From Parcubacteria group bacterium (lineage in GTDB: Bacteria > Patescibacteriota > Minisyncoccia > UBA6257 > UBA11618): 44,822 nt of DNA. The notes beneath the pieces are model-generated. The model searched no databases and had not been told where the DNA came from. It saw nothing but the letters and a program-made list of their open reading frames with translations. Location of the stretch: the NCBI GenBank assembly GCA_943349395.1, contig CALQZH010000001.1:19275-64096 (forward strand), written 5' to 3'. The translations under genes and the position numbers were made by a program. Shown here piece by piece: positions 21,799-32,189 of the stretch (the stretch's first letter is position 1; every line of letters starts with the position of its first letter).

Positions 21799-21817
21799 GG
21801 AGGAAGGAGCATGAAGG

Positions 21818-22003
21818 ATGAAGGCAGTGAGGAGAATTCCGTGGTGCGTGGTGCTCTTCGTGGGTGCCATGGCATGCTTCGCCTGGTCTGCGGTCGCCTC
21901 GGGCCAGGCAGGGATTACGAAGGGCATGTCGGTCGTAGGGTTAGGAGCGCTTCTCGTCGCGCGCGTATCCCTTGGCGGTACTCGCGTGCCAAGAAAAGGA
22001 TAA
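21818..22003 (+). CDS. small two-helix membrane protein, 61 aa
   Basis: Begins MKAVRRIPWCVVLFVGAMAC; two membrane helices connected by a short Gly-rich turn (ASGQAGITKGM), then a basic tail (TRVPRKG). Two ATGs lie 8 nt apart (21810 and 21818); AAGGAG is 8 nt before the second, and only the second frame gives membrane helices, so I choose 21818. Its size and layout suggest a holin-like or accessory membrane peptide, but no family is identified. Terminator at 22033. Confidence 0.6.
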   Translation: MKAVRRIPWCVVLFVGAMACFAWSAVASGQAGITKGMSVVGLGALLVARVSLGGTRVPRKG

Positions 22004-22032
22004 AGCCCCGGTAAGGAGACGGGGTTCCAAAC

Positions 22033-22076
22033 GGCGTCGTCGGATCAGGTTGATCCGGCGGCGCTATTTTTATTTT
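22033..22076 (+). terminator. intrinsic terminator
   Basis: Stem gcgtcgtcggatca / tgatccggcggcgc (one or two non-Watson-Crick pairs), then TATTTTTATTTT. Confidence 0.78.
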
Positions 22077-22085
22077 CGCATCTGC

Positions 22086-22135
22086 GGAAATAATCCTCCG
22101 AATCCGCCAGCTGGCGGAGAAGGAGGATTATTTCC
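22086..22135 (-). terminator. 14-bp perfect inverted repeat with nested palindrome after tyrS
   Basis: Arms ggaaataatcctcc (22086-22099) and ggaggattatttcc (22122-22135) enclose TCCGCCAGCTGGCGGA. It begins 1 nt after the tyrS stop. No U-tract; likely a terminator or mRNA-stabilising stem. Confidence 0.6.
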
Positions 22136-22136
22136 T

Positions 22137-23279
22137 TTATTTGATCTTCAGCCTGAACGCCTTAAGCTTGCCTATCTGGAGCACGTCGCCGTCCGTTATA
22201 GCGATAGTCGCGTCGGGATTCGCCTGCGCCGCGCCGGCGATTTTCACGCCCCCCTGTTCCACGAGTCGCCGCGCTTCTGCCTTGCTTTTCACCTCCGCGA
22301 GCATGAGCAGGGCGATTATCGGGACTTCTGCTTCCGTGAGGTAGAGATCCGGCATATCCGTCGGCAATCCGCCCTTCGAGAATTTCCGTATGAAATCGGC
22401 CTCTGCCCGCTCCCCTGCCCCGGCGCCGTGGTACATGGTCGTGAGCGTGCGGGCGAGAAGCGCTTTCGCGTCGCGCGGGCTCGCGCCCTCCGGCATCGCG
22501 ACATCGGTCAGGAGCGCGAAGTATTTCGGCATGAGCGCGTCGGGAGCGCTCATGATCTTCCCGAACATGTCATCGGGCGCATCATTCAGGGCTATATAGT
22601 TGCCGAGACTTTTCGACATCTTCTTCTCCCCATCCGTTCCTTCGATGAGCGGGAGCATCATCACATCCTGCTCGTCCATGCCGAAGGCGCGCTGTACGCG
22701 CCTCCCCATAAGCATATTGAACGTCTGGTCGGTACCGCCAAGCTCGACATCGGCCTTGACCGCGACGGAGTCATATCCCTGCATGAGAGGGTATAGGATT
22801 TCCAGCATGCTGATATCCGCATCCTCCGCGATGCGCTTCTTGAAATCGCCGCGGTGCAAGACCTGCTGGACGGTCACCTTGCTCATGAGTTCGATGAGCC
22901 TGGGCAAGGATTCGCCGAGCCACTCGCTATTGCGCCTGATTTCCGCCTTCGAGATATCCACGACTCTGCCTGCCTGGGCGAGATACGTTTCAAGGTTTGC
23001 GGCGACTTCGTCCTTCGTAAGCGTTGGCCGTGTTACGGACTTCCCTGTCGGGTCGCCGATCATAGCCGTGAAGTCGCCTATGATGAGCACGGCCTGGTGC
23101 CCCGCATCCTGGAACGCGCGGAGTTTCCTGAGGGGTACGGTGTGCCCGAGGTGCAGGTCGGGTGCAGTGGGGTCGATGCCGAACTTTACCCGGAGCTTTT
23201 TCCCGGACGCGAGCGCGGCTTCGAGGTGGGCCTTGTCGGCGATCTCTTCTGCGTCCGCGAAAAGGCTAGACGGCTTCAT
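22137..23279 (-). CDS. tyrS: tyrosine--tRNA ligase
   Basis: 380 aa. It charges tRNA-Tyr. Class I features: the HIGH-type motif FGIDPTAPDLHLGHTVPLRK, the Tyr/tRNA site PLMQGYDSVAVKADVELGGTDQ split over two helices, and the KMSKS loop TDGEKKMSKSLGNY. The C-terminal S4 domain (EARRLVEQGGVKIAGAAQA) binds the tRNA. The form HLGH with KMSKS and an S4 tail fits the TyrRZ-type bacterial subgroup. Its start overlaps the end of the upstream membrane-protein gene by 14 nt, so it is co-transcribed with the tig-clpP block. Confidence 0.96.
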   Translation of the reverse strand: MKPSSLFADAEEIADKAHLEAALASGKKLRVKFGIDPTAPDLHLGHTVPLRKLRAFQDAGHQAVLIIGDFTAMIGDPTGKSVTRPTLTKDEVAANLETYLAQAGRVVDISKAEIRRNSEWLGESLPRLIELMSKVTVQQVLHRGDFKKRIAEDADISMLEILYPLMQGYDSVAVKADVELGGTDQTFNMLMGRRVQRAFGMDEQDVMMLPLIEGTDGEKKMSKSLGNYIALNDAPDDMFGKIMSAPDALMPKYFALLTDVAMPEGASPRDAKALLARTLTTMYHGAGAGERAEADFIRKFSKGGLPTDMPDLYLTEAEVPIIALLMLAEVKSKAEARRLVEQGGVKIAGAAQANPDATIAITDGDVLQIGKLKAFRLKIK

Positions 23280-23787
23280 AGGGCGTTGCGGCGAGGAAGA
23301 ATGCGACGGTCGCGAAGGCGATGAGCGGCACGGGCAGCATGCCCGCGAGGGCGCCGATGAGTATTAAAAGGGCGTTCGCGGAGAGGCTGACTACGATCGC
23401 GTGGCCGATATTGCGCACGAGGTCGCTCTCGGCGCGCCAAAGGAGGCGGTTGGCGAGCATATAGCCGAAGGAAAAGAGGGCAATGCCGGTGTCGATGAAC
23501 CACGCGGCCAAGGCGGGCGAGGCGCTGGCAGACGAGAGGCCGATCATGACGATCGCCGCTCCTCCCAAGCCGGTCGCGGCCATTGCCGATCGGCGGGTCT
23601 GCCGGGCATGCGCGTGCCTGCCGTACGCGAGCGCGGCGAAAGAGAAGATGACGGTGAGAACGAGGAGGGTGGCGTAGGGGGTCGCGGCGAACGCCGGCGC
23701 TATCTGCCCGCGCACGAAGGGGTACAGGGCCACGCTCCCGGTGAGCCCCGCGAAGAACACGTACTCCCAGAAGCGGAGGCGGATCAT
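23266..23787 (-). CDS. polytopic membrane protein between clpP and tyrS
   Basis: 173 aa with five likely membrane helices; begins [20 protein letters not shown]. Small residues (Ala, Gly, Ser) dominate. No family recognised. It overlaps clpP by 4 nt (ATGA) and tyrS by 14 nt, so translation of tig, clpP, this gene and tyrS appears coupled in one transcript. Position alone hints at envelope or quality-control work; no motif supports a specific role. Confidence 0.72.
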   Translation of the reverse strand: MIRLRFWEYVFFAGLTGSVALYPFVRGQIAPAFAATPYATLLVLTVIFSFAALAYGRHAHARQTRRSAMAATGLGGAAIVMIGLSSASASPALAAWFIDTGIALFSFGYMLANRLLWRAESDLVRNIGHAIVVSLSANALLILIGALAGMLPVPLIAFATVAFFLAATPYEAV

Positions 23788-24374
23788 TTGCGGTTCTTGA
23801 TTATCTCGTCGATCACGCCGTACTCCTTCGCCTCTTCGGCAGTGAGATAGAAGTCGCGGTCGGTGTCTTTCTCGATCTTCGCCAGGGTCTTCCCGGTATG
23901 GTGCATGATGATGGCGTTCAGGCGCGCCTTGGTCTTCAGGATATGCTTCGCGCTGATTTCGATGTCGCTCGCCTGCCCCTGCGTGCCGCCCATGACCTGG
24001 TGCAGGAGGACCTCGGAGTTCGGCAGCGCGAAGCGCTTGCCCTTCGCGCCCGCGGCGAGGAGTACGGCGCCCATCGAGGCCGCGATGCCCACGCAGACGG
24101 TCGAGACTGCCGGCTTCACGTATTGCATGGTGTCGTATATGGCGAGGCCCGCGGACACCGATCCGCCGGGGGTGTTCACGTACACGGTGATGTCCTTCTT
24201 CGCATCCTCGTGCTCGAGGAAGAGGAGCTGGGCGATCACGGTGTTCGCGAGGCCGTCAGTGACCGGCCCGGATATAAAAACGATGCGCTCCTTCAAGAGC
24301 CGCGAGTAGATGTCGTATGCGCGCTCGCCTTGCGGCGACTTCTCAATGACTGTCGGTACCAAGTAGTTGTGCAT
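23784..24374 (-). CDS. clpP: ATP-dependent Clp protease proteolytic subunit
   Basis: 196 aa from [16 protein letters not shown]; the track's longer form starts inside tig in another frame. ClpP forms a double heptameric barrel that degrades proteins fed by ClpX or ClpA-type unfoldases. Catalytic Ser lies in [20 protein letters not shown], His in [19 protein letters not shown], and the Asp in the [20 protein letters not shown] region. The handle and Gly-rich strand ([19 protein letters not shown]) are intact. It overlaps the tig 3' end by 32 nt, an unusually long overlap. tig-clpP(-clpX) order is classical in bacteria; clpX is not adjacent here. Confidence 0.96.
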   Translation of the reverse strand: MHNYLVPTVIEKSPQGERAYDIYSRLLKERIVFISGPVTDGLANTVIAQLLFLEHEDAKKDITVYVNTPGGSVSAGLAIYDTMQYVKPAVSTVCVGIAASMGAVLLAAGAKGKRFALPNSEVLLHQVMGGTQGQASDIEISAKHILKTKARLNAIIMHHTGKTLAKIEKDTDRDFYLTAEEAKEYGVIDEIIKNRK

Positions 24375-25524
24375 AGACGTTCTTCTGCTGGATTCTCTCA
24401 TAAATATAGTCGTGGAGCCGTTTCGCGTCAACGGGTTCCGGGCCTTTCGCGCCGGCATTGTAATGCGCGATCTCCTTCGCGACCTCATCGTCGGCGGGCT
24501 GTATCCCCTCTTTCTCGGCGATCTCGTAGATCACGAGATGCTGGGCGATCTTCCGCTTCGCGGCGTCGTCCGTGAGGGACGGGTCCTGCTCCTTGATCCG
24601 CACGATCATGGGCGCGGGGATGTCGATTGTCGCGGCATCCGATATCGCCTCGAGCGCCTTCTGCGCCGCGGCTTCGTCCTCGTGCTGGGCCTTCTCGGCG
24701 AGGATCCCGGCGCGCATATTCGTCGCGAGCTCCTCGAACGTCTTGATCGAGCCGAGCGATTGGGCGAATGTGTCGTCTGCCGGGGGCAGGACGCGGTCGA
24801 AAACCTTATTGACCGTCACGTCGAAGGTTATTTCCTTCCCGCGGAGACTTTCCTTCCAATAGTCGGCCGGCCCCGTGAGCGCGAATGCGAGCGTCTGCTC
24901 GGCCGTCACGCCTATGAGCTTATCCTCGAATCCGGGCATGAAGTGGCCGTTGCCGAGCACGAAGCGGTCGTGGTGAGGCTTCGTGTCCTCCGAGCTCGTC
25001 ATGTCGATGTCGATCACATTCCCCTTCGCGGCGGGCGTCGCGAGTTCCGCGAGCGTCGCGCGCGAGGTGCGGAGCCATAGGAGCGCGTCCTCGAGCTCCT
25101 TGTCGGTGACCGCAAGCGCCGCCTTCTTCGTAGCGAGCGCGGCCCGCTCCTTCTCGGCGATTTTCGCATAGCCGGAAATATCGACTTCCGGAAAGAGGGA
25201 GAGCGTCGCGACATAGGAGAATGCCGCCGGATCCTCCTTGATCTCTATGCGCGGCCGGTCGATGATCGTCCAATCATTCGCCTCCGCGGCTTCGGCGAGC
25301 GTGACCTTCACGGCGCGCTCCGCCGCGTCGTCGAACACGGCCTTGGGACTGATCGCCTCGCGCGCGAGGGACTCGGGCACCATGCCCGGGCGGAATCCCT
25401 TTATGGCGAGCTCCGCCCGGCGCGCTTCGAACGCGCGGTCCATATACGCCTTGAATTCGGCGAGATCGATCGAGACGGAAAGCTCGACGCCCGATCCGGG
25501 AAGTTTCTTGAACGATGATGTCAT
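24343..25524 (-). CDS. tig: trigger factor
   Basis: 393 aa, slightly shorter than the 430-450 usual. A ribosome-bound chaperone for nascent chains. The N-terminal ribosome-binding domain has the signature [20 protein letters not shown] (GFRxGxxP). The FKBP-like PPIase domain spans about residues 150-240 ([40 protein letters not shown]). The C-terminal helical arms follow ([36 protein letters not shown]). Acidic and Ala-rich. First gene of the tig-clpP-membrane protein-tyrS transcript. Confidence 0.94.
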   Translation of the reverse strand: MTSSFKKLPGSGVELSVSIDLAEFKAYMDRAFEARRAELAIKGFRPGMVPESLAREAISPKAVFDDAAERAVKVTLAEAAEANDWTIIDRPRIEIKEDPAAFSYVATLSLFPEVDISGYAKIAEKERAALATKKAALAVTDKELEDALLWLRTSRATLAELATPAAKGNVIDIDMTSSEDTKPHHDRFVLGNGHFMPGFEDKLIGVTAEQTLAFALTGPADYWKESLRGKEITFDVTVNKVFDRVLPPADDTFAQSLGSIKTFEELATNMRAGILAEKAQHEDEAAAQKALEAISDAATIDIPAPMIVRIKEQDPSLTDDAAKRKIAQHLVIYEIAEKEGIQPADDEVAKEIAHYNAGAKGPEPVDAKRLHDYIYERIQQKNVYAQLLGTDSH

Positions 25525-25568
25525 AGCGGGGTTTTTCTAACTGCTGATCACTGAAAACTAACCACTCG

Positions 25569-27551
25569 TTAAAGGAACGGGACGAGGAGGAGCGCGACGA
25601 TGTTCGCGACCTTGATCAAGGGGTTGATCGCCGGGCCCGCGGTGTCCTTGTAGGGGTCGCCCACGGTGTCCCCTGTTACGGCTGCCTTGTGCGCGTCCGA
25701 TCCCTTGCCGCCGAAGTGGCCGTCCTCGATGTACTTCTTCGCGTTGTCCCAGGCGCCGCCGCCAGTGGTCATCGAGATGCCGAGGAAGAGGCCGGAGGTG
25801 ATGATGCCGATCAGGAGGCCACCCAAGGCCTGCGCGCCGAGGAAGTGGCCGACCGCGATCACGCCGACGATCGGGATGAGCGCGGGCACGACCATCTTCT
25901 TCAATGCCGCGCGGGTCACGATGTCGACCGCCTGGCCGTAGTCGGGAAGGGCCGTGCCTTCCATGATGCCGGGGATCTGCCGGAACTGGCGGCGGATCTC
26001 GTCGACGACCGCGCTCGCGGTCACGCCCACGGCGCGCATGGTGACGCCGCTGAAGAGGTACGGGAGCGAGGCGCCGAGGAGGAGGCCTATCAGGACGAGG
26101 GGGTTCGTGAGGTCGAAGCTCGCCATGGCGCCGCCCGTTTTCGGAAGCGCTTCGGCATAGCTCGCGAAGAGCACCATGGCCGCGAGGCCTGCGGAGCCGA
26201 TGGCATAGCCCTTGGTGACCGCCTTCGTGGTGTTGCCGACGGCGTCGAGCTCGTCGGTGATCTTCCTGACTTCCGCGGATGCCTTGCTCATCTCGGCGAT
26301 GCCGCCGGCATTGTCGGTGATGGGACCGAAGGAGTCGATGGCGACGATGATGCCGGTTGAGGAAAGCATGGCGACGGTCGCGAGGGCGACGCCCACGATG
26401 CCCATGGCGAAGTACGCGGCGAATATCGCGGCGCACACGACGAGGACGGGCATGAAGGTCGACTCCATGCCGACCGCGAGGCCCATGATGACGTTCGTGC
26501 CGTGGCCCGACCGGGACGCTTCGGCTATCGCCTTAACGGGCGCGAATTTCTTGGAGGTATAGTAGTCGGTGATCATGACGAGCAGGCCGGTGACGATAAG
26601 GCCGATCGCGAGGCTCCAGAGGACGTGCGGAATATCCTGGGGTGCCATGGCGAAGCCCGTTGTTTGCCAGAGATCGGTCACAGTGAACCAGAAGAATGCG
26701 GCGGAAAGCACGAGCGAGGCGACGAGGCCCTTGTAGAGCGCGCCCATCACATCCTGCGATTTCCCGAGCGATACGAAGAATACGCCGATGAGCGAGGCGA
26801 CGATCGAGACGCCGCCCAAGACGAGCGGGAGCGGGCTCTGTACGAGGAGAAGCGCGGCGATCATCGAGACCGCGTAGGTCTCGAAGAGGTCCGCGGCCAT
26901 GCCGGCGCAGTCGCTCACGTTGTCCCCTACCAGGTCGGCGATGACGCCGGGGTTTCTCGGATCATCTTCGGGGATGCCCGCTTCCACCTTGCCCACGAGG
27001 TCCGTGCCGACGTCGGCCGCCTTCGTGAAGATGCCGCCGCCCAGCCGGGCGAATACGGAGATGAGGCTCGCGCCGAATCCGAGGCCGATCAAGGAGCTTA
27101 TGTTGCCGCCTGTCGCGAGCGTGAGGCCGGCGACGGATGCGAGCGCCAAGGCGACGACGAGGAAGCCGGTTACGGATCCCGCGCGGAATGCGAGCGAGAG
27201 CGCGGGCGCGAGGCCCTTATGCGCGGCCTGGGCCGTCTTCGCGTTCGCGCGCACGGCCACGTTCATGCCGATATAGCCCGCGGCGCCCGAGGCGATCGCG
27301 CCGATAGCGAAGCCCATCGCGGTCGTCTGGCCGAGATAATGCCAAATCACGAGCGCGAGCGGCACGGCCACGAGGGTGATCGTGAAATACTGGCGGTTGA
27401 GAAACGCGGCGGATCCCGTCTGGATCGCGCGGGAGATGCGCCTCATCTCCTCGTTGCCCGAGGACTGGGCGTTCATGCGGATGACGGTGTATGCGCTGTA
27501 GGCTATCGCGAGCGCTACGGGTCCGAAAATGAGGTAGTTGATCGTATTCAT
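25569..27551 (-). CDS. hppA: membrane-bound proton-translocating pyrophosphatase, K+-independent type
   Basis: 660 aa, about 15-16 membrane helices. It couples pyrophosphate hydrolysis to proton (or sodium) pumping. The substrate site is intact: [20 protein letters not shown], then [20 protein letters not shown], and the C-terminal [20 protein letters not shown]. The position that separates potassium-dependent from independent enzymes reads [11 protein letters not shown] (Lys, not the Ala of the K+-dependent group), so the K+-independent form is predicted. A PPi-driven pump suits a fermentative cell with little respiratory capacity. It follows nusA by 25 nt. Confidence 0.96.
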   Translation of the reverse strand: MNTINYLIFGPVALAIAYSAYTVIRMNAQSSGNEEMRRISRAIQTGSAAFLNRQYFTITLVAVPLALVIWHYLGQTTAMGFAIGAIASGAAGYIGMNVAVRANAKTAQAAHKGLAPALSLAFRAGSVTGFLVVALALASVAGLTLATGGNISSLIGLGFGASLISVFARLGGGIFTKAADVGTDLVGKVEAGIPEDDPRNPGVIADLVGDNVSDCAGMAADLFETYAVSMIAALLLVQSPLPLVLGGVSIVASLIGVFFVSLGKSQDVMGALYKGLVASLVLSAAFFWFTVTDLWQTTGFAMAPQDIPHVLWSLAIGLIVTGLLVMITDYYTSKKFAPVKAIAEASRSGHGTNVIMGLAVGMESTFMPVLVVCAAIFAAYFAMGIVGVALATVAMLSSTGIIVAIDSFGPITDNAGGIAEMSKASAEVRKITDELDAVGNTTKAVTKGYAIGSAGLAAMVLFASYAEALPKTGGAMASFDLTNPLVLIGLLLGASLPYLFSGVTMRAVGVTASAVVDEIRRQFRQIPGIMEGTALPDYGQAVDIVTRAALKKMVVPALIPIVGVIAVGHFLGAQALGGLLIGIITSGLFLGISMTTGGGAWDNAKKYIEDGHFGGKGSDAHKAAVTGDTVGDPYKDTAGPAINPLIKVANIVALLLVPFL

Positions 27552-27576
27552 TGGTGTGTATGTATGATTCGTTTTC

Positions 27577-28836
<1,260 letters not shown>

Positions 28837-28938
28837 GATGCGGAGTGATTAGTTTGTATGGCGGTCGGATAGGCGCTTGAAAATGATAATGGCCGCCCAC
28901 TCGGACAGCCAGTCAGTCGCATACCCTCAATATCGATA

Positions 28939-29319
28939 TTATATGTTTTCGTAATGCCGTATGTCAAGGGTGCCGTTCCTATGGATATCGACGGCTATCA
29001 TGTCGATGCGCCATCCCCTCTCACCTACGAGTTTCGGGCGGGCGTTCGCATATGCCTCTGCTGCGCGCTTGGTCTTCCTGACTTTCGCGGCGGTCATATT
29101 ATCCTCGGGCGTTATGAAACTGTTTGACGATAAAGTCAAATCAGTGCATATGGTTTTAACCTCGACGAAGACGAGAGTTCGGTCGGGGGCGGTAGCGATG
29201 ATGTCGAGCTCGCCCCAGGTCTGGGAGTGGTTGCGCTCGACCACCCGGTATTTTTTGGCGATCAGGTAATCTGCGGCGGCATCCTCCCCTGCTTGGCCGA
29301 CGGATCGGTTCGTTTTCAT
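28939..29319 (-). CDS. YraN/UPF0102 family putative endonuclease
   Basis: 126 aa from MKTNRSVGQAGEDAAADYLI. The family has a PD-(D/E)XK-like fold related to Holliday-junction resolvases. Motifs: GEDAAADYLIAKKYRVVERN, GELDIIATAPDRTLVFVEVK (the ELD...VEVK catalytic pair) and KVRKTKRAAEAYA. Start chosen at 29319, since TATACT ends exactly 6 nt before this ATG and the track's upstream ATG lies in the promoter; the mRNA is probably leaderless. A box-rich intergenic region lies directly upstream. Confidence 0.92.
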   Translation of the reverse strand: MKTNRSVGQAGEDAAADYLIAKKYRVVERNHSQTWGELDIIATAPDRTLVFVEVKTICTDLTLSSNSFITPEDNMTAAKVRKTKRAAEAYANARPKLVGERGWRIDMIAVDIHRNGTLDIRHYENI

Positions 29320-29384
29320 GATTTCAGTATAGCCGTATATGGCGATGTTTGCCGGCGAACACACGCCGGAATTTTAAAAGAGAA

Positions 29385-29706
29385 TGTTTCACGTTTTACA
29401 AATCGATCTGTTTTTTTGTAAATCAGCAAACACTTGAAAATAAGATTTTTTAAAAACATAGGATTGATGAGGATATCGGATTGTAATGAAAATAGAGTGT
29501 TTCACACATGGTAAAAATGTTTCACAGTCGGATATGCGCTTGGTTATTATGTTTTGATGTGTAAAACATTTTTATAAAAATGTTTTACAGTTTTGTTTCA
29601 CAGTCGGATAATGGCTCTGTTATTGATATATCCGAGTGTGAAACATATGTTTCACACGAGAGAATGTTTCACAGTGTTTTACAAAAATGTTTCACAGTGT
29701 AAAACA
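29385..29706. promoter_or_regulatory. cluster of twelve TGTTT(C/T)ACA boxes in AT-rich intergenic DNA
   Basis: Boxes at 29385, 29498, 29518, 29560(rev), 29581, 29594, 29637(rev), 29648, 29665, 29675, 29688 and 29698(rev). Two are followed by the same GTCGGATA. Several pairs are 10-11 nt apart, one helical turn. Half of a ParB parS site (TGTTTCACGTGAAACA) has the same sequence; the first box reads TGTTTCACGTTTTACA. This may be a centromere, replication origin or multi-operator. It fills the gap between the yraN promoter and the terminator at 29732. Confidence 0.65.
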
Positions 29707-29731
29707 GGGAAGGGTGGGGGGATTGAAGATG

Positions 29732-29778
29732 AAAAAACGCCGTCGCCTCGTCCGCCATGCGGCGGAGAGGGGACGGCG
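29732..29778 (-). terminator. intrinsic terminator
   Basis: Stem cgccgtc/gacggcg enclosing a nested tccgcc-atgc-ggcgga palindrome, with TTTTTT on the minus strand. Confidence 0.83.
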
Positions 29779-29810
29779 TGTACGGCAAGAAGAGCGTCTC
29801 CGTATCTCGT

Positions 29811-30407
29811 TCATGTGATGAGAGGGTGACCCGTTTCCCATGTCCTCGATCGGCGGATCTCTCGCGCAATCGCGCCTATGCCTCTCGCATCGGTGAGTTG
29901 GTGCATGCGCGCGAGCAAGGCGATGCATCGGCGGCTCCTGATGCCCGGATAGTCGCGCGGGCAGACGGGCAGGGGATGGGCGTTCGGCATGCCCCATGCC
30001 CTATACGTGCGCTTGATGCGCGCGCAGTCGAAGTCGCAGGCTATGAAGTCGAAGCGGACGGTCACGGGTCGCTTGAGCGAATTCAAGAGGCGATTCGCAA
30101 GCGCGCATTCTTCGAACCTGTCCCGGGCCCGCATGAGGGCTTTGGTTTCGGGGTAGCTGGCTTGCGTGATGATATGCCGTTGCGGAATCCCGCGCGTAAT
30201 GAGCCGGGAGGCCATCACGGAGGCGATGCTCGTTTCGGGGTTCTCCTGCGGGAGGTCGAGCCCCGAGAGCAGGACGAAGATCGTTTGGGGGTACTGGACG
30301 AAGTGTCGCGTGGCTTCGGCGAGGACGTTTTCGGCGAGGGAAGAGAGTGCGCCGTGCCGATCGATCTGATTGCCGTGAATGAAGACGATCTTTCCGATGT
30401 CGCTCAT
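29811..30407 (-). CDS. hypothetical protein, possible DUF218/YdcF-like
   Basis: 198 aa, soluble. Begins MSDIGKIVFIHGNQIDRHGA with AAAGGAG before the ATG. The order FVLLSGLDLPQENPETSIAS, ASRLITRGIPQRHIITQASY, PETKALM resembles the DUF218 (YdcF/SanA) Rossmann pattern of a Gly-rich loop after a strand, 'GIP..I', then an NT-like site; FDFIACDFDCARIKRTYRAW would be the later strand with a basic helix. The resemblance is partial, so the family call is tentative. Its neighbour at 30543 may be a relative. Function unknown. Confidence 0.6.
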   Translation of the reverse strand: MSDIGKIVFIHGNQIDRHGALSSLAENVLAEATRHFVQYPQTIFVLLSGLDLPQENPETSIASVMASRLITRGIPQRHIITQASYPETKALMRARDRFEECALANRLLNSLKRPVTVRFDFIACDFDCARIKRTYRAWGMPNAHPLPVCPRDYPGIRSRRCIALLARMHQLTDARGIGAIAREIRRSRTWETGHPLIT

Positions 30408-30481
30408 GGGCGTTGCTCCTTTTGTGAGGATGTTCTGGATTGTCGGGGTGCTACGGGAGAGAGTATATGACGGTTGGGTAT

Positions 30482-30523
30482 GAAAATAAATAGGCGCCGT
30501 CCGGTCGTGGCCGGAGGGCGCCT
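30482..30523 (-). terminator. intrinsic terminator
   Basis: Stem aggcgcc/ggcgcct (30492-30498, 30517-30523) with an inner ccgg..ccgg stem, then TATTTATTTTC on the minus strand. Confidence 0.75.
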
Positions 30524-30542
30524 GAGGGGTGGGGGAGCGGGA

Positions 30543-31073
30543 TCATCCCGCGATCCGTCGGTATATGCGCCAGGGTATGGTCTGCAGGATGCTCTCGCGG
30601 ATCACCCATCGTAAGCGATGCTGGGTGCAATACCGCTCTCCTTTGGGGTAGAACCAGTACGAAGGGGAGTGCTCCTCGAGGAAGATGTCTTGGCCGTATG
30701 CGGAAAGCGTCGCGTCCAAGCCGACTTCCCGCATCGCCATTCTCATATCTCGCATGCACCGCCGGATATGGGGAGGTGCGGCGACGATATGGAGCTCGGT
30801 CAATCCGATCCTTTTCGCGCTTAGTGCTGCGAACCGCGCGATGCGGAGCGTGGGCGGCGGGGGATTGGCACCGGGAATCTGCGGGAAGATCCAGACGCCG
30901 TTCGGGACGTGCGGATTCATGATGCCGCAATCGAGCTGGGTAAATACCGACGCGTTCATAATGTGCGCCGCGGCGCACGCCACGTCATGGATCGCCTCGT
31001 TCGCGGGGATCGAGTGCGGCATGCCGAACGCGAAAGCGACGATGCCTTTTTCTCCGCATAGAGAGTCTGTCAC
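30543..31073 (-). CDS. hypothetical protein, possible DUF218/YdcF-like
   Basis: 176 aa. GTG start with AAAGGA 7 nt upstream. Begins MTDSLCGEKGIVAFAFGMPH; the middle, FAALSAKRIGLTELHIVAAP followed by PHIRRCMRDMRMAMREVGL, resembles the YdcF pattern 'strand-(S/A)xxH..R....F...G'. No membrane segment. The C-terminus is basic and aromatic (YWFYPKGERYCTQHRLRW). It is followed by its own terminator, so it is probably monocistronic. With the 29811 gene it may form a pair of diverged paralogs, but identity is low. Confidence 0.58.
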   Translation of the reverse strand: MTDSLCGEKGIVAFAFGMPHSIPANEAIHDVACAAAHIMNASVFTQLDCGIMNPHVPNGVWIFPQIPGANPPPPTLRIARFAALSAKRIGLTELHIVAAPPHIRRCMRDMRMAMREVGLDATLSAYGQDIFLEEHSPSYWFYPKGERYCTQHRLRWVIRESILQTIPWRIYRRIAG

Positions 31074-31189
31074 GGAAAGGTCCTTTCTATTCTATGAGCT
31101 CCGCAAGGAGCGGAGGGGAGAGTGTGGTGTCAGGGTGCGGAGCCTATGATGTGTTAAAAAAGAAATAAAGTCAATTGATCCGATGCGCG

Positions 31190-31215
31190 AAACGAAGGCC
31201 CCGCAGGAGCGGGGC
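31190..31215 (-). terminator. possible terminator of the histidine-phosphatase gene
   Basis: Stem gccccgc/gcggggc with a 4-nt loop, then CTTCGTTT on the minus strand; the U-tract is poor. Confidence 0.45.
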
Positions 31216-31246
31216 TGAGGGATACCAAGGGGCGTTGGAAGGGCGT

Positions 31247-31915
31247 TCAGAGCCGATCCTGATCTTCAAGGAGGAGCGAGGGGTCGCTGAAGTGAGCGCG
31301 ATCGTTCCATGAGCGGATGAGCCAGGGGTTCGCGCGCGACTCGTCGTATTCCAGGGTCGCGATGCCGCCGTTGTCGGTGCGGAACGCGCGCATGAATTCG
31401 CCCATCTCGCGGCCGGATATCGCTTGGCCGAAGGTCGCATGGGCCGCCATGCAGCGCATGAAGACGCCGTGTGTCGCGACGAGGATCCGCTCGCAAGGCA
31501 GCGCGGCCAGATGCGCCAAGGCGCGGCCCGCGCGGCTCTTCAGATCGTCGAAATTCTCCTCGTCGGAAAAGCGGAATCCCTCGCGGAAATTCTCATGGAT
31601 CGTTTTCGATATCGCGAGCATCTCGGGGCTGACTTTCCCGAGGCCGATATGGGCGCTGGGCTTCCTGCGTTCGACGAAGAGGTCGGAGGTAGCAGGGGAG
31701 AGGCCGAGCTTCTCGCCGATGATCTCGGCGGTCTCGCGGGCGCGCCGGAGCGTGCTCGAGACGAGCGCGTGGTACGGTTCGTCTTTCGCGAGGCGCGCGG
31801 CGACCCGTAGGGATTGGTTGCGGCCCGAGGCGGTGAGAGGGGAGTCGGGGTTCTGGTACACGGCGTTCGCGTTTCCCTGGCTCTCGCCATGGCGTATGAG
31901 GAGAATCGTTTTCAT
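31247..31915 (-). CDS. histidine phosphatase family protein (phosphoglycerate-mutase-like)
   Basis: 222 aa. The N-terminal LLIRHGESQGNANAVYQNPD carries the RHG motif whose His is phosphorylated; a second Arg is in LVSSTLRRARETAEII, an acidic residue in DLFVERRKPSAHIGLGK, and the second catalytic His in ILVATHGVFMRCMAAHATFG. The catalytic set is complete, so it should be an active phosphatase or mutase. Substrates of this family range from sugar phosphates to nucleotides and proteins, and cannot be chosen here. A TATACT box lies about 27 nt before the ATG. Confidence 0.92.
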   Translation of the reverse strand: MKTILLIRHGESQGNANAVYQNPDSPLTASGRNQSLRVAARLAKDEPYHALVSSTLRRARETAEIIGEKLGLSPATSDLFVERRKPSAHIGLGKVSPEMLAISKTIHENFREGFRFSDEENFDDLKSRAGRALAHLAALPCERILVATHGVFMRCMAAHATFGQAISGREMGEFMRAFRTDNGGIATLEYDESRANPWLIRSWNDRAHFSDPSLLLEDQDRL

Positions 31916-31962
31916 ATATAAGGAAGATGGATCTTTGAGATCAGTATATAGGGGATTATGAT

Positions 31963-31999
31963 AAAAATCTCCGGATCGGCAACGGCCGTTCCGGAGATT
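31963..31999 (-). terminator. intrinsic terminator
   Basis: Stem aatctccgg/ccggagatt (31966-31974, 31991-31999) with inner cggccg, then TTTTTA on the minus strand; it ends the zinc-ribbon transcript. Confidence 0.78.
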
Positions 32000-32024
32000 C
32001 GAGGATATCGCCTGCGCGAAGCGT

Positions 32025-32189
32025 TCATGCTGTCGCGAGGGCGATGGGAACGAGTTTCAGGTACCAGGCCATGGCCTGGCGCATGCCGCATTCGCAGGGA
32101 GTGCCGCAGAGATCGGTCCGTTGGGTGCCTGCCGGACATCCCGAAAGATGGAGTCCGACGACGCCGATCAGGCTCTCGACGGCATTGAA
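32025..32189 (-). pseudogene. in-frame extension of the zinc-ribbon gene beyond its stop
   Basis: Directly after the TAA the same frame stays open for 54 codons (FNAVESLIGVVGLHLSGCPA ... GTPCECGMRQAMAWYLKLVP) to a TGA just before the terminator. It has coding-like third-position GC and four Cys, but no in-frame ATG, GTG or TTG near the start. Either the TAA is a recent nonsense mutation or sequence error, or the stop is read through. Confidence 0.4.

Noticed and set aside
29385-29706. Canonical DnaA-box oriC
   Set aside because: No TTATCCACA boxes and no dnaA or dnaN nearby; the boxes match parS halves better, so the origin idea is kept only as an open option.
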